DNA of 64,000 nucleotides from Myxococcota bacterium. Lineage in GTDB: Bacteria; Myxococcota_C; UBA6777. This document shows positions 8,337 to 16,743 of this stretch, one piece after another. A model generated the notes under the pieces. That model saw nothing but the letters and a program-made list of their open reading frames with translations, did not search any database and was not told the DNA's origin. The stretch lies in assembly GCA_023150835.1 (NCBI GenBank), contig JAKLKB010000008.1, positions 18,361 through 82,360 of the forward strand, in the 5' to 3' direction. Numbering within the stretch: the first letter of the stretch is position 1; each line of letters begins with the position of its first letter. The position numbers and the translations under genes were made by a program.

Positions 8337-10160
8337 TCAAGCGTCGGTGTTGGCCTTGGCTTCGAGTTCTTGCCAACGGGCATAGAGCTGATCGACTTGT
8401 TGTTGGGCGGTTTGCATCTCGGTGTAGCTTTGTTGAAGGGCGCGGGGATCGCGGGCGGTGATGGGGTCTTGGAGGCGGGCTTGACAGGCGGCGAGGTGTT
8501 CTTCGGCGGCAAAGATTTTTTCTTCGATCTGGGCGAATTCTTTCTGCTCCATGTACGTGAGGGTGTTTTTGCGTTTTTTGGCGGGTGGTGAGGCGATGGG
8601 AGCGGGGGAGGCGGGGAGTTGTTTGACGTTGCGTTTTTGTTCTTTGCGATGGCTTTCCCATTGAGAGAATCCTGCAAAAAAGCCGTTGCTTCCGTCTTCT
8701 TCGAGGCTTAACACGATGTCGGTCACGTTGTCGAGGATGTAGCGGTCATGGGTGATCAAGACGAGTGCTCCTTGAAAATCGAGGAGGCTTTCTTCGAGGA
8801 GTTCAAGGGTCGGGATATCGAGGTCGTTGGTGGGTTCGTCCATCAGGAGGATATCGGCGGGTTGGAGCATAAGGCGTGCGAGTTGGATGCGGGCTTGCTC
8901 GCCCCCCGAAAGCAGGCCGACTTTGAGGCCAAGTTGTTCATCACGAAACAGAAAACGGCGGGCCCAGCTTACGATGTGCATCGGCTTGCCTTGGTAGATC
9001 ACGCGATCGTTGTCGGCAGCGAGGGCTTCTTGGAGGGTTTGGTTGAGATCGAGTGAAGCGCGATCTTGTTCAAATCGCAAGATCTTGAGTTGATCAGCGC
9101 GCTGAATCGTCCCTGTATCGGGGGACATCTCATCTGCGAGGATCTTGATCAGCGTGGTTTTCCCCGAGCCATTGGTGCCGATCAAGCCGAGGCGCATCCC
9201 GGGGCGGAGTTTCAGGCTGAGATTTGAAAAAAGTGTCCGCCCGCCGAGAGATTTGCTGATGCCTTGGGCGACGAGGAGTTCTTTGGTTTTTCGGCCTGTG
9301 TCGTCAAGGGCGATCTGTGCGCTGCGCTGGCTGGCACTTTGGCGATCGCGAAGGCCGGACAGTTCTTGGATCAGGCGTTCTGCTTCTTGGATGCGGGCTT
9401 TGGCTTTGGTGGTACGGGCTTTGGGGCCGCGTTGGAGCCATTCGGTTTCACGGCGAACTTTGCTTTGCAGCGATTGTTCTTGGCTTGCGAGGGCTTGGAG
9501 ATATTCGTCGCGCAAGGTAAGAAAGCGCGAGTAGTTTCCGCTGCTTCGGAAGATCCCGCCTTCGTAAACGGCGTTTAGTTCCATCACGACGGTGGTTGCG
9601 CGTTCCAAGAAAAAGCGGTCATGGGTGACGACCAAGAAGGCGAATCCGCCTTGGCGCAAGAGGTCTTCAAGCCACAAGATGCCCTCGACGTCGAGGTGGT
9701 TGGTGGGTTCGTCAAGCAACAATAGGTCAGGTTCGGTGGCGAGGGCGCGGGCGATATCAAGACGCTTTTTCCAACCGCCCGACAGCAGCGTTGCGGGTTG
9801 CGTGGCATCGCGAAAACCTGCCCGACTCAACGCGATCTGCACGTTGACTTGCTTTTGCAGATCATCCAACGGAGCGTCGCGTACAGCTTCGCGCAAGACA
9901 TCTTCAACGCTCATCCCTTCGGAGAATCGGGAGACTTGGGGGACGTAGCTTAGGCGCGTATCGCGGCGCAACGAGCGATTCCCTGTGTCGGGTGTGTCCA
10001 CTCCCGCGAGGATCTTGAGTAAGGTCGATTTGCCTGCGCCGTTCGGCCCGATCAGTCCGATGCGATCTCCTTCAAATATCCCCATCGACAAGCCTTGGAA
10101 TAAAAAACGCCCTTGCATCGACTTGCTGATATCTTGGCAGCTTAGAAGCACTTCGGCCAT
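8337..10160 (-). CDS. uup: ABC-F family ATPase, Uup type
   Basis: Soluble protein of 607 residues with two ABC ATPase domains and no membrane segments, the hallmark of ABC-F proteins that act at the ribosome or on branched DNA. Domain 1 has GPNGAGKST, the LSGGWKKRLDIARAL signature and LLLDEPTNHLD. Domain 2 has GTNGSGKTT, LLSGGEQARIQLARL and LLMDEPTNDLD. The inter-domain linker is Arg/Lys-rich and helical. The final 80 residues form a Lys/Glu/Gln-rich coiled coil as in Uup C-terminal domains. The start ATG 10160 has a weak GAGGAT upstream. Uup is favoured over EttA because of the C-terminal coiled coil. Gene appears intact. Confidence 0.9.
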   Translation of the reverse strand: MAEVLLSCQDISKSMQGRFLFQGLSMGIFEGDRIGLIGPNGAGKSTLLKILAGVDTPDTGNRSLRRDTRLSYVPQVSRFSEGMSVEDVLREAVRDAPLDDLQKQVNVQIALSRAGFRDATQPATLLSGGWKKRLDIARALATEPDLLLLDEPTNHLDVEGILWLEDLLRQGGFAFLVVTHDRFFLERATTVVMELNAVYEGGIFRSSGNYSRFLTLRDEYLQALASQEQSLQSKVRRETEWLQRGPKARTTKAKARIQEAERLIQELSGLRDRQSASQRSAQIALDDTGRKTKELLVAQGISKSLGGRTLFSNLSLKLRPGMRLGLIGTNGSGKTTLIKILADEMSPDTGTIQRADQLKILRFEQDRASLDLNQTLQEALAADNDRVIYQGKPMHIVSWARRFLFRDEQLGLKVGLLSGGEQARIQLARLMLQPADILLMDEPTNDLDIPTLELLEESLLDFQGALVLITHDRYILDNVTDIVLSLEEDGSNGFFAGFSQWESHRKEQKRNVKQLPASPAPIASPPAKKRKNTLTYMEQKEFAQIEEKIFAAEEHLAACQARLQDPITARDPRALQQSYTEMQTAQQQVDQLYARWQELEAKANTDA

Positions 10161-10505
10161 CGCGGATCATCCTCATGTTTGCGTGCGTTCGATCATTCTC
10201 CCCAAGCGCTCTTGGGGCTGTGCGCGATCCTTCTAGCGCGTCGTGGGGTTCTTGGCAAACCCTCGACCCTCTGGACTCGGTACATCCGCGCTCTTCTCCC
10301 TGACAGAGAAAGGCCGCTTGATATCTCTCAGCAAAGCAGCAACTTGTGGGATGGTTTTTGGGGCGTTGCCCCACGCCCCACAAGGGACCGATGGCCCCTT
10401 GACCCCATATCGGCGGGACGAATAGAGGTTTTTCAAACCCACAACGGCTCCGCTTGACAAGACGCAAATACGGCTTTTTTTTAGAATTGTGTTGCTTCGA
10501 TCAGG
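10161..10505. other. Intergenic region upstream of uup, with family B repeat
   Basis: No gene seen. About 10345-10482 is a family B repeat: GGGGCGTTGCCCCACGCCCC, AAGGGACC..GGCCCCTTGACCCC, then TTTTTCAAACC and CGGCTCCGCTTGA..CGGCTTTTTTTT. The T-run after a GC-rich segment could act as a transcription terminator in the plus direction. Confidence 0.6.
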
Positions 10506-10728
10506 ATAGGACTTACGCTGTTGGTAGCGCTCCCACCTACGCATAAGCACGATCAAAAAAATCAAACGCTCGGATGCACCGCAGTTTTTTCTTCGTGCTT
10601 GTGCTTATTTTCATCGGGGAGCGCTATGAAAAGGGAAACCCTGAGATATCAGAACGTTGTAGGGGCGGTTCGCGAACCGCCCACGCCCGAACATGAGCCT
10701 TTTTCGTATCGAACTGCGTAAGTCCTAT
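10506..10728. repeat. Family C MITE-like element with 13-bp perfect inverted ends
   Basis: Left end ATAGGACTTACGC (10506-10518) and right end GCGTAAGTCCTAT (10716-10728) are exact inverted repeats. The interior includes a perfect 20-bp palindrome GGGCGGTTCGCGAACCGCCC at 10663-10682. A second element with the same ends lies on the other side of the following nucleotidyltransferase gene. No transposase is encoded. Confidence 0.8.
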
Positions 10729-10810
10729 ATTGATGAAGAAGTTTTTTTGAGCAAAGGGACCGAAGGTGCAGATATCATACGGCCAAATCGAGCGGCGAAA
10801 GGCAGGCAGC

Positions 10811-11320
10811 ATGGATACAAAAGCGGTCTTTGGGTTCGTCGATCCAAAAGTGCGGAACGCAGCGTTGCAAGTTGCCGAACAGTTGCGCAGGTTGGGCGTT
10901 CGTTTTGCGCTTGCGGGTGGTTTGGCTGTTGGGGTGCATGGCTACGTGCGAGCAACCAAAGACGTCGACTTTCTTGTGGGCGAAGAAGCCTTTGAACATC
11001 ACGGACTGTTCGTCACATTCAAGGCGGGTGTGCCGATTCAAGTCGACGGTATCCAAGTAGATTATCTGTCCGCTTTTTCTTTGGGAGAGCACCTCGTCCA
11101 AGACTTAGAACATCCGTCTGTTTGCGACGGACTGCCCGTTGTTTCCATCGAGTCGTTGATCTACATGAAGTTGGTTGCAAGGCGAAGACAAGATCAGTTG
11201 GATGTGATCCAGCTGATCAAAGCGGGCGCAAATACCCGTTCCCTTCGTCGTTATCTTCAAGAACACGCCGCAGATCAACTCCCTCTCTTTGAAGAGCTGC
11301 TTGAAGAAGCCGAAAAATAA
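10811..11320 (+). CDS. Nucleotidyltransferase-fold protein (AbiEii/DUF6036-like)
   Basis: A small cytoplasmic protein of 169 residues with a minimal nucleotidyltransferase core. LAGGLAVGVHGYVRATKDVDF near residues 34-54 gives the GG..G-x9-DxD metal-binding pattern. The later acidic positions are less clear: VDGIQVDYLSA may carry the third carboxylate. ESLIYMKLVARRRQDQLDV resembles the post-core helix of AbiEii/MNT-type proteins. No HEPN, AbiEi or other partner gene is adjacent, so a toxin-antitoxin role is not shown. The gene is bracketed by two inverted-repeat elements with the same termini, suggesting it sits in a repeat-rich accessory patch. Start ATG 10811 follows GGCAGG. Confidence 0.75.
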   Translation: MDTKAVFGFVDPKVRNAALQVAEQLRRLGVRFALAGGLAVGVHGYVRATKDVDFLVGEEAFEHHGLFVTFKAGVPIQVDGIQVDYLSAFSLGEHLVQDLEHPSVCDGLPVVSIESLIYMKLVARRRQDQLDVIQLIKAGANTRSLRRYLQEHAADQLPLFEELLEEAEK

Positions 11321-11327
11321 GCTGAAA

Positions 11328-11502
11328 ATAGGACTTACGCGGTTGGGGTTGTGTTGTGGGGTTGGAACCCCACGCCCGGGCCTTAGAGCGCGGCTCTATG
11401 GACCCCGTGTTCGCGGGGAGATCGATGGTATTTCAAACAAGCAGCACAGCCGCTTGAAGTACTGCGAGTACGGGGTTTTTTTGTCAACAGCGTAAGTCCT
11501 AT
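11328..11502. repeat. Family B/C MITE-like element
   Basis: Ends are ATAGGACTTACGC (11328-11340) and GCGTAAGTCCTAT (11490-11502), identical to the 10506-10728 element. The interior has family B content: GTTGTGGGGTTGGAACCCCAC, then AGCCGCTTGAAGTACTGCGA and a GGGGTTTTTTT run. This copy links families B and C as one element type. It begins 7 bases after the nucleotidyltransferase stop codon. Confidence 0.8.
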
Positions 11503-11518
11503 GAAAAGGTAAAAAAAG

Positions 11519-11863
11519 ATGTTGCTTTGGTGGAAACAACAGCAAAAGAACCCGATGCCCGAGAGGCCCTTGCATCCGAAGTGGTTGTGGGCGTTTGTGA
11601 TCGTGTTGATCGGTTTGACGGGACTAGGGGTGTGGATCGAGGCGAATCTTCCGTTGGATCCGCAGCGACGGACGATGCTTGCAGACCCGACGTACGCCTA
11701 CGAAAGAAACCTCAGCATCGCTTTGATGATCGGCCTAAGTGCGTCTTTGTTGGTGCGTTGGCGTTCGCAGTATGGGTATCTGATCCGTTATGGTGTGTAT
11801 TGGCTCGTAGGGGTGGGCGGTTTGATGATCGGCTATGCTGCTTGGTACGGGCTTTTGTGGTAG
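11519..11863 (+). CDS. Small membrane protein, two or three predicted helices
   Basis: Not recognised. The 114-residue product has a short basic N-terminus (MLLWWKQQQKNP). A first hydrophobic span is LWAFVIVLIGLTGLGVWIEA. After a polar loop come two further spans, IALMIGLSASLLV and YWLVGVGGLMIGYAAWYG. The start at 11519 is preceded by GAAAAGGTAAAAAAAG, an acceptable purine-rich site. It starts 16 bases after the family C element and converges with the ADP-ribosylglycohydrolase gene, 8 bases away. Codon use and hydrophobicity support a real inner-membrane protein, but the function cannot be inferred. Confidence 0.6.
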   Translation: MLLWWKQQQKNPMPERPLHPKWLWAFVIVLIGLTGLGVWIEANLPLDPQRRTMLADPTYAYERNLSIALMIGLSASLLVRWRSQYGYLIRYGVYWLVGVGGLMIGYAAWYGLLW

Positions 11864-11871
11864 AGGCCAAA

Positions 11872-12993
11872 TCAATAGGGCGGAAACAGTCGACGTAGCC
11901 CGTGCAACAAAACAACGCAGAAGAAAAAAGCGTTGCGCAAGGGCAAGAGTGGCCAAGCCAGCTTGATGGGTGGGAGGGCGTGGGCGAGGGCGTGAGCAAG
12001 CCGTTTCATCCAAGCGAGAGATCGGGGGAGATCGCGTAGTCCGAGCCTCCAAGCAGACGGCATCTGTTCGGGAGGGGTATTTGCGCCTACGATGCCCCCG
12101 ACGATCGCTGCTACGGTATCGGTATCTCCGCCAAGGCGGATCGCGGCTTCTACCGCAGCACGAAGATCTCCAAGGTATCGCAACCAACAAAAGATCGCGA
12201 TCGGAACGGTATGGTTGATGTAGCCCGTCACTCCGCGCTGTAAGCCAAGTGCGTTCGCAGCTTCCGATGCTTCGGCGTCTTGCGAAAGATATTTGCGGAC
12301 GGTCAGCAAAGCATCGTGTAAGGCGTCTCCTTCGGCGTAGAGCATAAGCTGATCGAGAAGCTCGCAGGGAGTGTGGCTTGGAGCGGATGGAGAGAGCAGA
12401 CCAGCATGGAGGCGGGCGGCGCAAGCGATCAGGAATGCGCCAGCTTCGGCTTGTGGGTCTGTATGAGTGAGTCGCGTGCTGATCTTGACGAATAGGCGGA
12501 GTTGATCGAGATCGTGGCAAACAAGGCCGAGGATCGGGGCGCGCATGGCAGGCCCGTTTCCTGCGGAAAATACGCCGCTTTGGTGGGGTGGGAAGCCGAG
12601 CCAAAGCTTGAGGATGGCGCGCAACGTCGCAAAGCCCACCCCTGCGGGCAAACCAAGCAACCATCCCCGCAGTCGCCATGCAAGCGAGCGCCCAAAGCGC
12701 TGCGGATCGCCTTGGGCCGCAAGCCAAGCTTGGGCGGTCATGCAGTGGTGTTCGGTATCGTCGCTGATCATGCCGTAGCGACCGACAAAAGCGTGTTCGA
12801 TCGGGGCTGTTCCAAACAGCCGAAACGCACGTCGTGAAGGGATGCCTTCGCGTGGAAGCCCCACCGCGTCACCGAGCGCAAGGCCCCATAAACATCCGAG
12901 GATCTGGGCCTCGGTGGCTTGAGGGGGGCGAAAGACTAGAGCAGAGGCGTCTTGGGCCGTCGGATGGGCTGTTTGAAGAGGAGACGTAGGCAT
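11872..12993 (-). CDS. ADP-ribosylglycohydrolase family protein (ARH/DraG)
   Basis: Predicted metal-dependent hydrolase that removes ADP-ribose from proteins or small molecules. The family fold begins at ILGCLWGLALGDAVGLPREG near residue 33. The di-magnesium ligands are visible as SDDTEHHCM (usually T/S-DDT) and RLGGDTDTVAAIVGGIVGA near residues 285-300. Overall length of 373 residues includes an extra 60-residue C-terminal tail after the ARH core (ARSLAWMKRLAHALAHALPP onward), which is hydrophobic at the very end and might contact the membrane. No ADP-ribosyltransferase or nitrogenase gene lies nearby, so the substrate is unknown. Confidence 0.88.
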   Translation of the reverse strand: MPTSPLQTAHPTAQDASALVFRPPQATEAQILGCLWGLALGDAVGLPREGIPSRRAFRLFGTAPIEHAFVGRYGMISDDTEHHCMTAQAWLAAQGDPQRFGRSLAWRLRGWLLGLPAGVGFATLRAILKLWLGFPPHQSGVFSAGNGPAMRAPILGLVCHDLDQLRLFVKISTRLTHTDPQAEAGAFLIACAARLHAGLLSPSAPSHTPCELLDQLMLYAEGDALHDALLTVRKYLSQDAEASEAANALGLQRGVTGYINHTVPIAIFCWLRYLGDLRAAVEAAIRLGGDTDTVAAIVGGIVGANTPPEQMPSAWRLGLRDLPRSLAWMKRLAHALAHALPPIKLAWPLLPLRNAFFFCVVLLHGLRRLFPPY

Positions 12994-13377
12994 GGGTGGT
13001 ATGGGCCTTTCTTGATCGAGTCACCTGTTGAACTTTTGAGTGGGTGAGGCCGTCCACGCGATGCGTGCTGTTCGGCAAAAGCAGCGCGATCCTCGCCCCT
13101 CCAAGCGATAAAGCGGAGGGCTAAAAAGATCACCGCTTTTTATCCCTCACGGGGTCAAGGGGCCTTCGGTCCCTTGCGGGGCGTGGTACCTCGCCCCACA
13201 ACATCAATCAACTGCGTAAGTCTTGTATTGATGGGGGGTACGCAGTTGAAAAGGGAAACCGTGAAGAATCAACCCGTTGTAGGGGCGGTTCGCGAACCGC
13301 CCGCGCCCAAACATGGGCCTTTTTCGTATCGAACTGCGTAAGTCCTATCTTGATGAAGAAAAAAGGAAAAAGAAAAG
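12994..13377. other. Intergenic repeat cluster upstream of arfB
   Basis: No gene seen. It holds a family B core at about 13153-13202 (GGGGTCAAGGGGCC..GGCCCCTTGCGGGGCGTGG-like) and a degenerate family C end GCGTAAGTCTTGTA near 13214. A second unit follows, with the perfect palindrome GGGCGGTTCGCGAACCGCCC at 13283-13302 and right end GCGTAAGTCCTAT at 13336-13348. The last 100 bases are nearly identical to 10635-10735. Confidence 0.75.
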
Positions 13378-13809
13378 ATGTTTACCGAAGACATAGAGAT
13401 CCAAGAAGGTTTATCGATACCCTCCTCGGAGGTGTCGTTTCGTTATGCACGCAGCGGTGGTCCGGGAGGACAGCATGTGAACAAAGTCGAGAGCAAGGTG
13501 ATCTTGTTTTTCGATATCGCGGGTTCGCCGTCGTTAAGCGAGGAACAGCGGGCCTTGTTGTTGGAGCGTTTGCAGAGTCGCTTGGACAAGGATGGGGTAT
13601 TGCAGTTGACAGCGCAGCGTTTTCGTAGTCAATACCGAAATCGTGAGGACGCGATCGAGCGATTTCGGCTGTTGTTGGCAGAGGCTTTGACCGAAGAAGC
13701 CGAGCGCAAGCCCACCCGCACCCCGTATTTTGTGGAGCGCCGCCGCCTTGAAAACAAGCGCCTGCGCGCCCAACGCAAGCAAGACCGCAACTGGCGTTGG
13801 GACGACTAA
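13378..13809 (+). CDS. arfB: Peptidyl-tRNA hydrolase ArfB (class I RF-like rescue factor)
   Basis: Rescues ribosomes stalled on mRNAs lacking a stop codon by hydrolysing peptidyl-tRNA. The catalytic loop is SGGPGGQHVNKVESKV at residues 26-41, with the GGQ signature. The domain matches release-factor domain 3. The C-terminal 25 residues are strongly basic (RRRLENKRLRAQRKQDRNWR), the tail that in ArfB/YaeJ enters the empty mRNA channel. At 143 residues it is the right length, and it lacks the codon-recognition domain of RF1/RF2. The start follows a GAAGAAAAAAGGAAAAAG purine tract. The DUF445 gene follows about 93 bases downstream on the same strand. Confidence 0.93.
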   Translation: MFTEDIEIQEGLSIPSSEVSFRYARSGGPGGQHVNKVESKVILFFDIAGSPSLSEEQRALLLERLQSRLDKDGVLQLTAQRFRSQYRNREDAIERFRLLLAEALTEEAERKPTRTPYFVERRRLENKRLRAQRKQDRNWRWDD

Positions 13810-13902
13810 GGCAGAGGCTTGACTTTTGTCGATGGCTTGAACACCAGTTTGTTTTCGTCGATGGGACGGGATGGAGAGCGCTTGGTTGTAGAGGAGGCAT
13901 CG

Positions 13903-15099
13903 GTGGGCGTTGTGCTGTTGTACCTTGCGATCCCTGTGACAAGCGCGTTGGTGGGGTGGGGGACCAATGTTCTTGCGATCAAGATGATGTTTTTTCCGTT
14001 GGAGGCTGTGGGCAAACCGCCTTTTTTGGGATGGCAAGGGATCATCCCTGCGAAGGTGCGGAAGATGGCGACGATCTGCGTGGAGATGATCTTGGGCCGC
14101 TTGATCAGCGTGCGAGAGATGTTTGATCGCCTTGAGCCGCTACGGGTGGCCGAAGAACTGAGGCCGCTGTTGGAGCAGACGACCGAACGGGTGGTGGCGG
14201 GCGTGATCTCCGAGCAGTATCCGCGCCTGTGGGAAGGTCTTCCTGCGATCGTCAAAGAGCGCACTTACAAACGCCTACACAAAGAACTGCCTGTTGTGGT
14301 CGAAGAGATCATGCAAGAACTGCAACTGCATATCGAAGAGATCTGCGACGTGCGGCAGATGGTAATCGAGGCGTTTGTGCGCGACAAAGCCCTGCTCAAT
14401 GCGTTGTTTTTGCGCTGTGGTAGCAAAGAGTTTGAATTCATCGGTCGTTCGGGACTGTACTTTGGATTCTTGTTTGGCCTTGTGCAGATGGGGATCTGGA
14501 TCGTGGTGAAGCCTTGGTGGTTGTTGCCGTTGGCTGGGCTGATCGTGGGGTATGCGACCAATTGGCTTGCGTTGAAGATGGTGTTTGAGCCGCGTGAACC
14601 GATGAAGTTCGGCCCTTTTGCGTGGCAAGGATTGTTTTTGAAGCGACAGCGCGAAGTCTCCCAAGAATACGCCGCGATCTTCGCACGCGAAGTTTTGAAT
14701 GGAAAAAATCTGATTGAAGCGATCTTGCGTGGACCTGCGGCAGATCGGTTGTTTGCGGTGATCGAGCATCACTTGAAGCGAGCAATCGATGAATCATCGG
14801 GATATTCGAAGCCGCTGATTCAGGTGGTGGCTGGAACGGCCCAATACATCGCAATGAAGGAGCGGATCGCCAAGCGCGTGATCGAGGAGATGCCGATGGC
14901 GCTTAGCCGTCTGCATCAATACACGGACGAGGCCCTTGGGATCGAAGAGACTTTGCGCAACAAGATGAATGAGCTTCCTCCCGCAGATTTTGAAGGGATC
15001 TTGCGCCCGATATTTCAGGAAGATGAGTGGATCTTGATCGCTGTGGGGGCATTGTTGGGACTGTTGGTGGGGTTTGCGCAATTGGGGTTTCTGTTTTAA
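13903..15099 (+). CDS. DUF445 family membrane protein
   Basis: Inner-membrane protein of unknown function, 398 residues from the chosen start. Two related segments give the family signature: SALVGWGTNVLAIKMMFFPLE near the N-terminus and IVGYATNWLALKMVFEPRE in the middle. Each is followed by a W-Q-G-I/L-F/P loop (LGWQGIIPAK, FAWQGLFLKR). The centre is a long helical region (VVAGVISEQYPRLWEGLPA onward). A last hydrophobic helix closes the protein (ILIAVGALLGLLVGFAQLGF). I chose GTG 13903 because GAGGAGG lies five bases upstream and the membrane segment begins there. The track start is a TTG at 13819 without a good site. Possibly co-transcribed with arfB. Confidence 0.85.
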   Translation: MGVVLLYLAIPVTSALVGWGTNVLAIKMMFFPLEAVGKPPFLGWQGIIPAKVRKMATICVEMILGRLISVREMFDRLEPLRVAEELRPLLEQTTERVVAGVISEQYPRLWEGLPAIVKERTYKRLHKELPVVVEEIMQELQLHIEEICDVRQMVIEAFVRDKALLNALFLRCGSKEFEFIGRSGLYFGFLFGLVQMGIWIVVKPWWLLPLAGLIVGYATNWLALKMVFEPREPMKFGPFAWQGLFLKRQREVSQEYAAIFAREVLNGKNLIEAILRGPAADRLFAVIEHHLKRAIDESSGYSKPLIQVVAGTAQYIAMKERIAKRVIEEMPMALSRLHQYTDEALGIEETLRNKMNELPPADFEGILRPIFQEDEWILIAVGALLGLLVGFAQLGFLF

Positions 15100-15207
15100 G
15101 GGTCGTGTTGGTGTTTGTTCGCAGAGGTGCGGGTGCGCCAAGGAGAGGGTCCCCAAGCGGGCGACGTTTGGGAGGATGAGGCGAGCGAGGAAGAAGTGGA
15201 GAAGGCG

Positions 15208-16731
15208 ATGCAACAAGGTGTGTTAAGGGAGCCGATGTCGCCCGTCGATGCGGCTTGGTTGAGCATGGAAGAACCGACCAATTTGATGATGATCTCGGGG
15301 GTGATGCAATTTGCCCAGCCGATCGAGAAAGAAGCGTTGTGCCGTGTGTTGATGGAGCGGCTGGTGGGGCCGTATCGACGTTTTCGGCAGCGGGTGGTGG
15401 AGCCTGCGGTGGGGATCGGCGCACCGTATTGGGAGGAGGTGGAGTCTTTTTCTTTGGAAAATCATCTCGTGGAGATGGATATCGCCGCGCCCTACGATCG
15501 CTTGACGTACCAAAACCAAGTGAGCGTGTTGTTGAGCGAGCCGTTGGATCGGGACAATCCGCTTTGGTGTATGCACTTGTTGCGAGAGAATGGGGAGATT
15601 CGAGCGATCTTTGTGCGGGTACATCATTGTATTGCCGATGGCATCGCGCTGGTGGTGGTGCTGTTGTCGATGGCCGATCCAACCGAAGGCTCGGAGAACT
15701 CGACTCTTGCGGAATCCGAAGCTGTGCAAGGTGGTGCTGGAGGGCGGGAGGCAGCGGTGGAGTCGGACACGTTGTTTGATCGGCTGCGTGGTTTGGGCGA
15801 TCTTGCGCGGACAGCGATGGACAGCGGCGTGTTTCAAGCGGCGAAACAAGCAAGCGAACAAGTGATGGAGCAGTTGTCGACGCGAGCAAGCGGCGTGTTT
15901 CAGCAAGTACGGGAACTTTCGTCGAAGCTGCTTGATGGGGGGCGAGATTTGTTGCAACGCCCCGATCATTGGGCTGATCAAGTGCGTATCAGCGCGCAAG
16001 GTTTGTTGGCCCCTGTGCGCTTGTTGTTGGAACGCGATGAACCCGCAACACGTTTTCGTGGTCCCCTTGGGACGGCCAAAAAGGTGGCTTGGTCTCCACC
16101 GATCCCGTTGTCGGATATCAAAGCCCTTCGCACGACAACGCACGTAACGGTGAACGATATCTTGATGGCTGCGATGACGGGCGCTTTGCGGCGGTATTTG
16201 TTGCAACATGGCGAATCGCTCGATGGGATCGAGCTTCGTGCGGCGATCCCTGTGAATCTGCGACCGATCGAAGAAGCCAAGCGCCTTGGGAATGCGTTTG
16301 GTTTGGTGTTTGTGCAGCTTCCTGTGGGCGAAGAAAGCCGAGAGATCCGCACGTTGCAGATCAAAACACAGATGGATGAGCTCAAACGATCTCCCGAAGC
16401 CTTGGTGACGTTGGGGATCTTGCGCGCTGTGGGCTTTACACCTTCCGAGATCAAGCGATGGTTTGTGGAGATCTTTGGTCGTCGGCTGACTTGCGTGATG
16501 ACGAACGTTCCGGGGCCGCAGCAGCCATTGCGGATGGCAGGGCAGCCGTTGGAAACCTTGATGTTTTGGGTTCCACAGACAGGGCGTTTGGGGCTTGGCG
16601 TGAGCCTCTTGAGTTATGCGGGCAGTGTGCGTTTGGGCGTTGCGGTGGATGCCGGATTGATCGATGATCCCGATGCCATCGTGCAAGCATTTCAAGAAGA
16701 GATCGCAGCGATGATGCGCGATCGATCGTGA
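15208..16731 (+). CDS. Wax ester synthase/diacylglycerol acyltransferase (WS/DGAT)
   Basis: Transfers acyl groups from acyl-CoA to diacylglycerol or long-chain alcohols to make storage triacylglycerol or wax ester. Diagnostic sequences are MSPVDAAWLSMEEPTNLMMI near the start, the active-site HHxxxDG motif as VHHCIADGIALV near residue 140, and NDILMAAMTGALRRYL. Later come PVNLRP and the C-terminal CVMTNVPGPQQPLRMAG signature. An extra charged stretch of about 110 residues after the catalytic motif is longer than usual. Start ATG 15208 has GGAG six bases upstream; ATG 15235 (MSPVDAAW) is the alternative. The next acyltransferase follows 12 bases later, indicating a lipid-assembly operon. Confidence 0.92.
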   Translation: MQQGVLREPMSPVDAAWLSMEEPTNLMMISGVMQFAQPIEKEALCRVLMERLVGPYRRFRQRVVEPAVGIGAPYWEEVESFSLENHLVEMDIAAPYDRLTYQNQVSVLLSEPLDRDNPLWCMHLLRENGEIRAIFVRVHHCIADGIALVVVLLSMADPTEGSENSTLAESEAVQGGAGGREAAVESDTLFDRLRGLGDLARTAMDSGVFQAAKQASEQVMEQLSTRASGVFQQVRELSSKLLDGGRDLLQRPDHWADQVRISAQGLLAPVRLLLERDEPATRFRGPLGTAKKVAWSPPIPLSDIKALRTTTHVTVNDILMAAMTGALRRYLLQHGESLDGIELRAAIPVNLRPIEEAKRLGNAFGLVFVQLPVGEESREIRTLQIKTQMDELKRSPEALVTLGILRAVGFTPSEIKRWFVEIFGRRLTCVMTNVPGPQQPLRMAGQPLETLMFWVPQTGRLGLGVSLLSYAGSVRLGVAVDAGLIDDPDAIVQAFQEEIAAMMRDRS

Positions 16732-16743
16732 GGAGAGAGTTGG

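Noticed and set aside
15223-16695. 490-aa minus-strand ORF opposite WS/DGAT
   Set aside because: Antisense of a strongly supported enzyme gene; His/Gln-rich composition is typical of such shadows.
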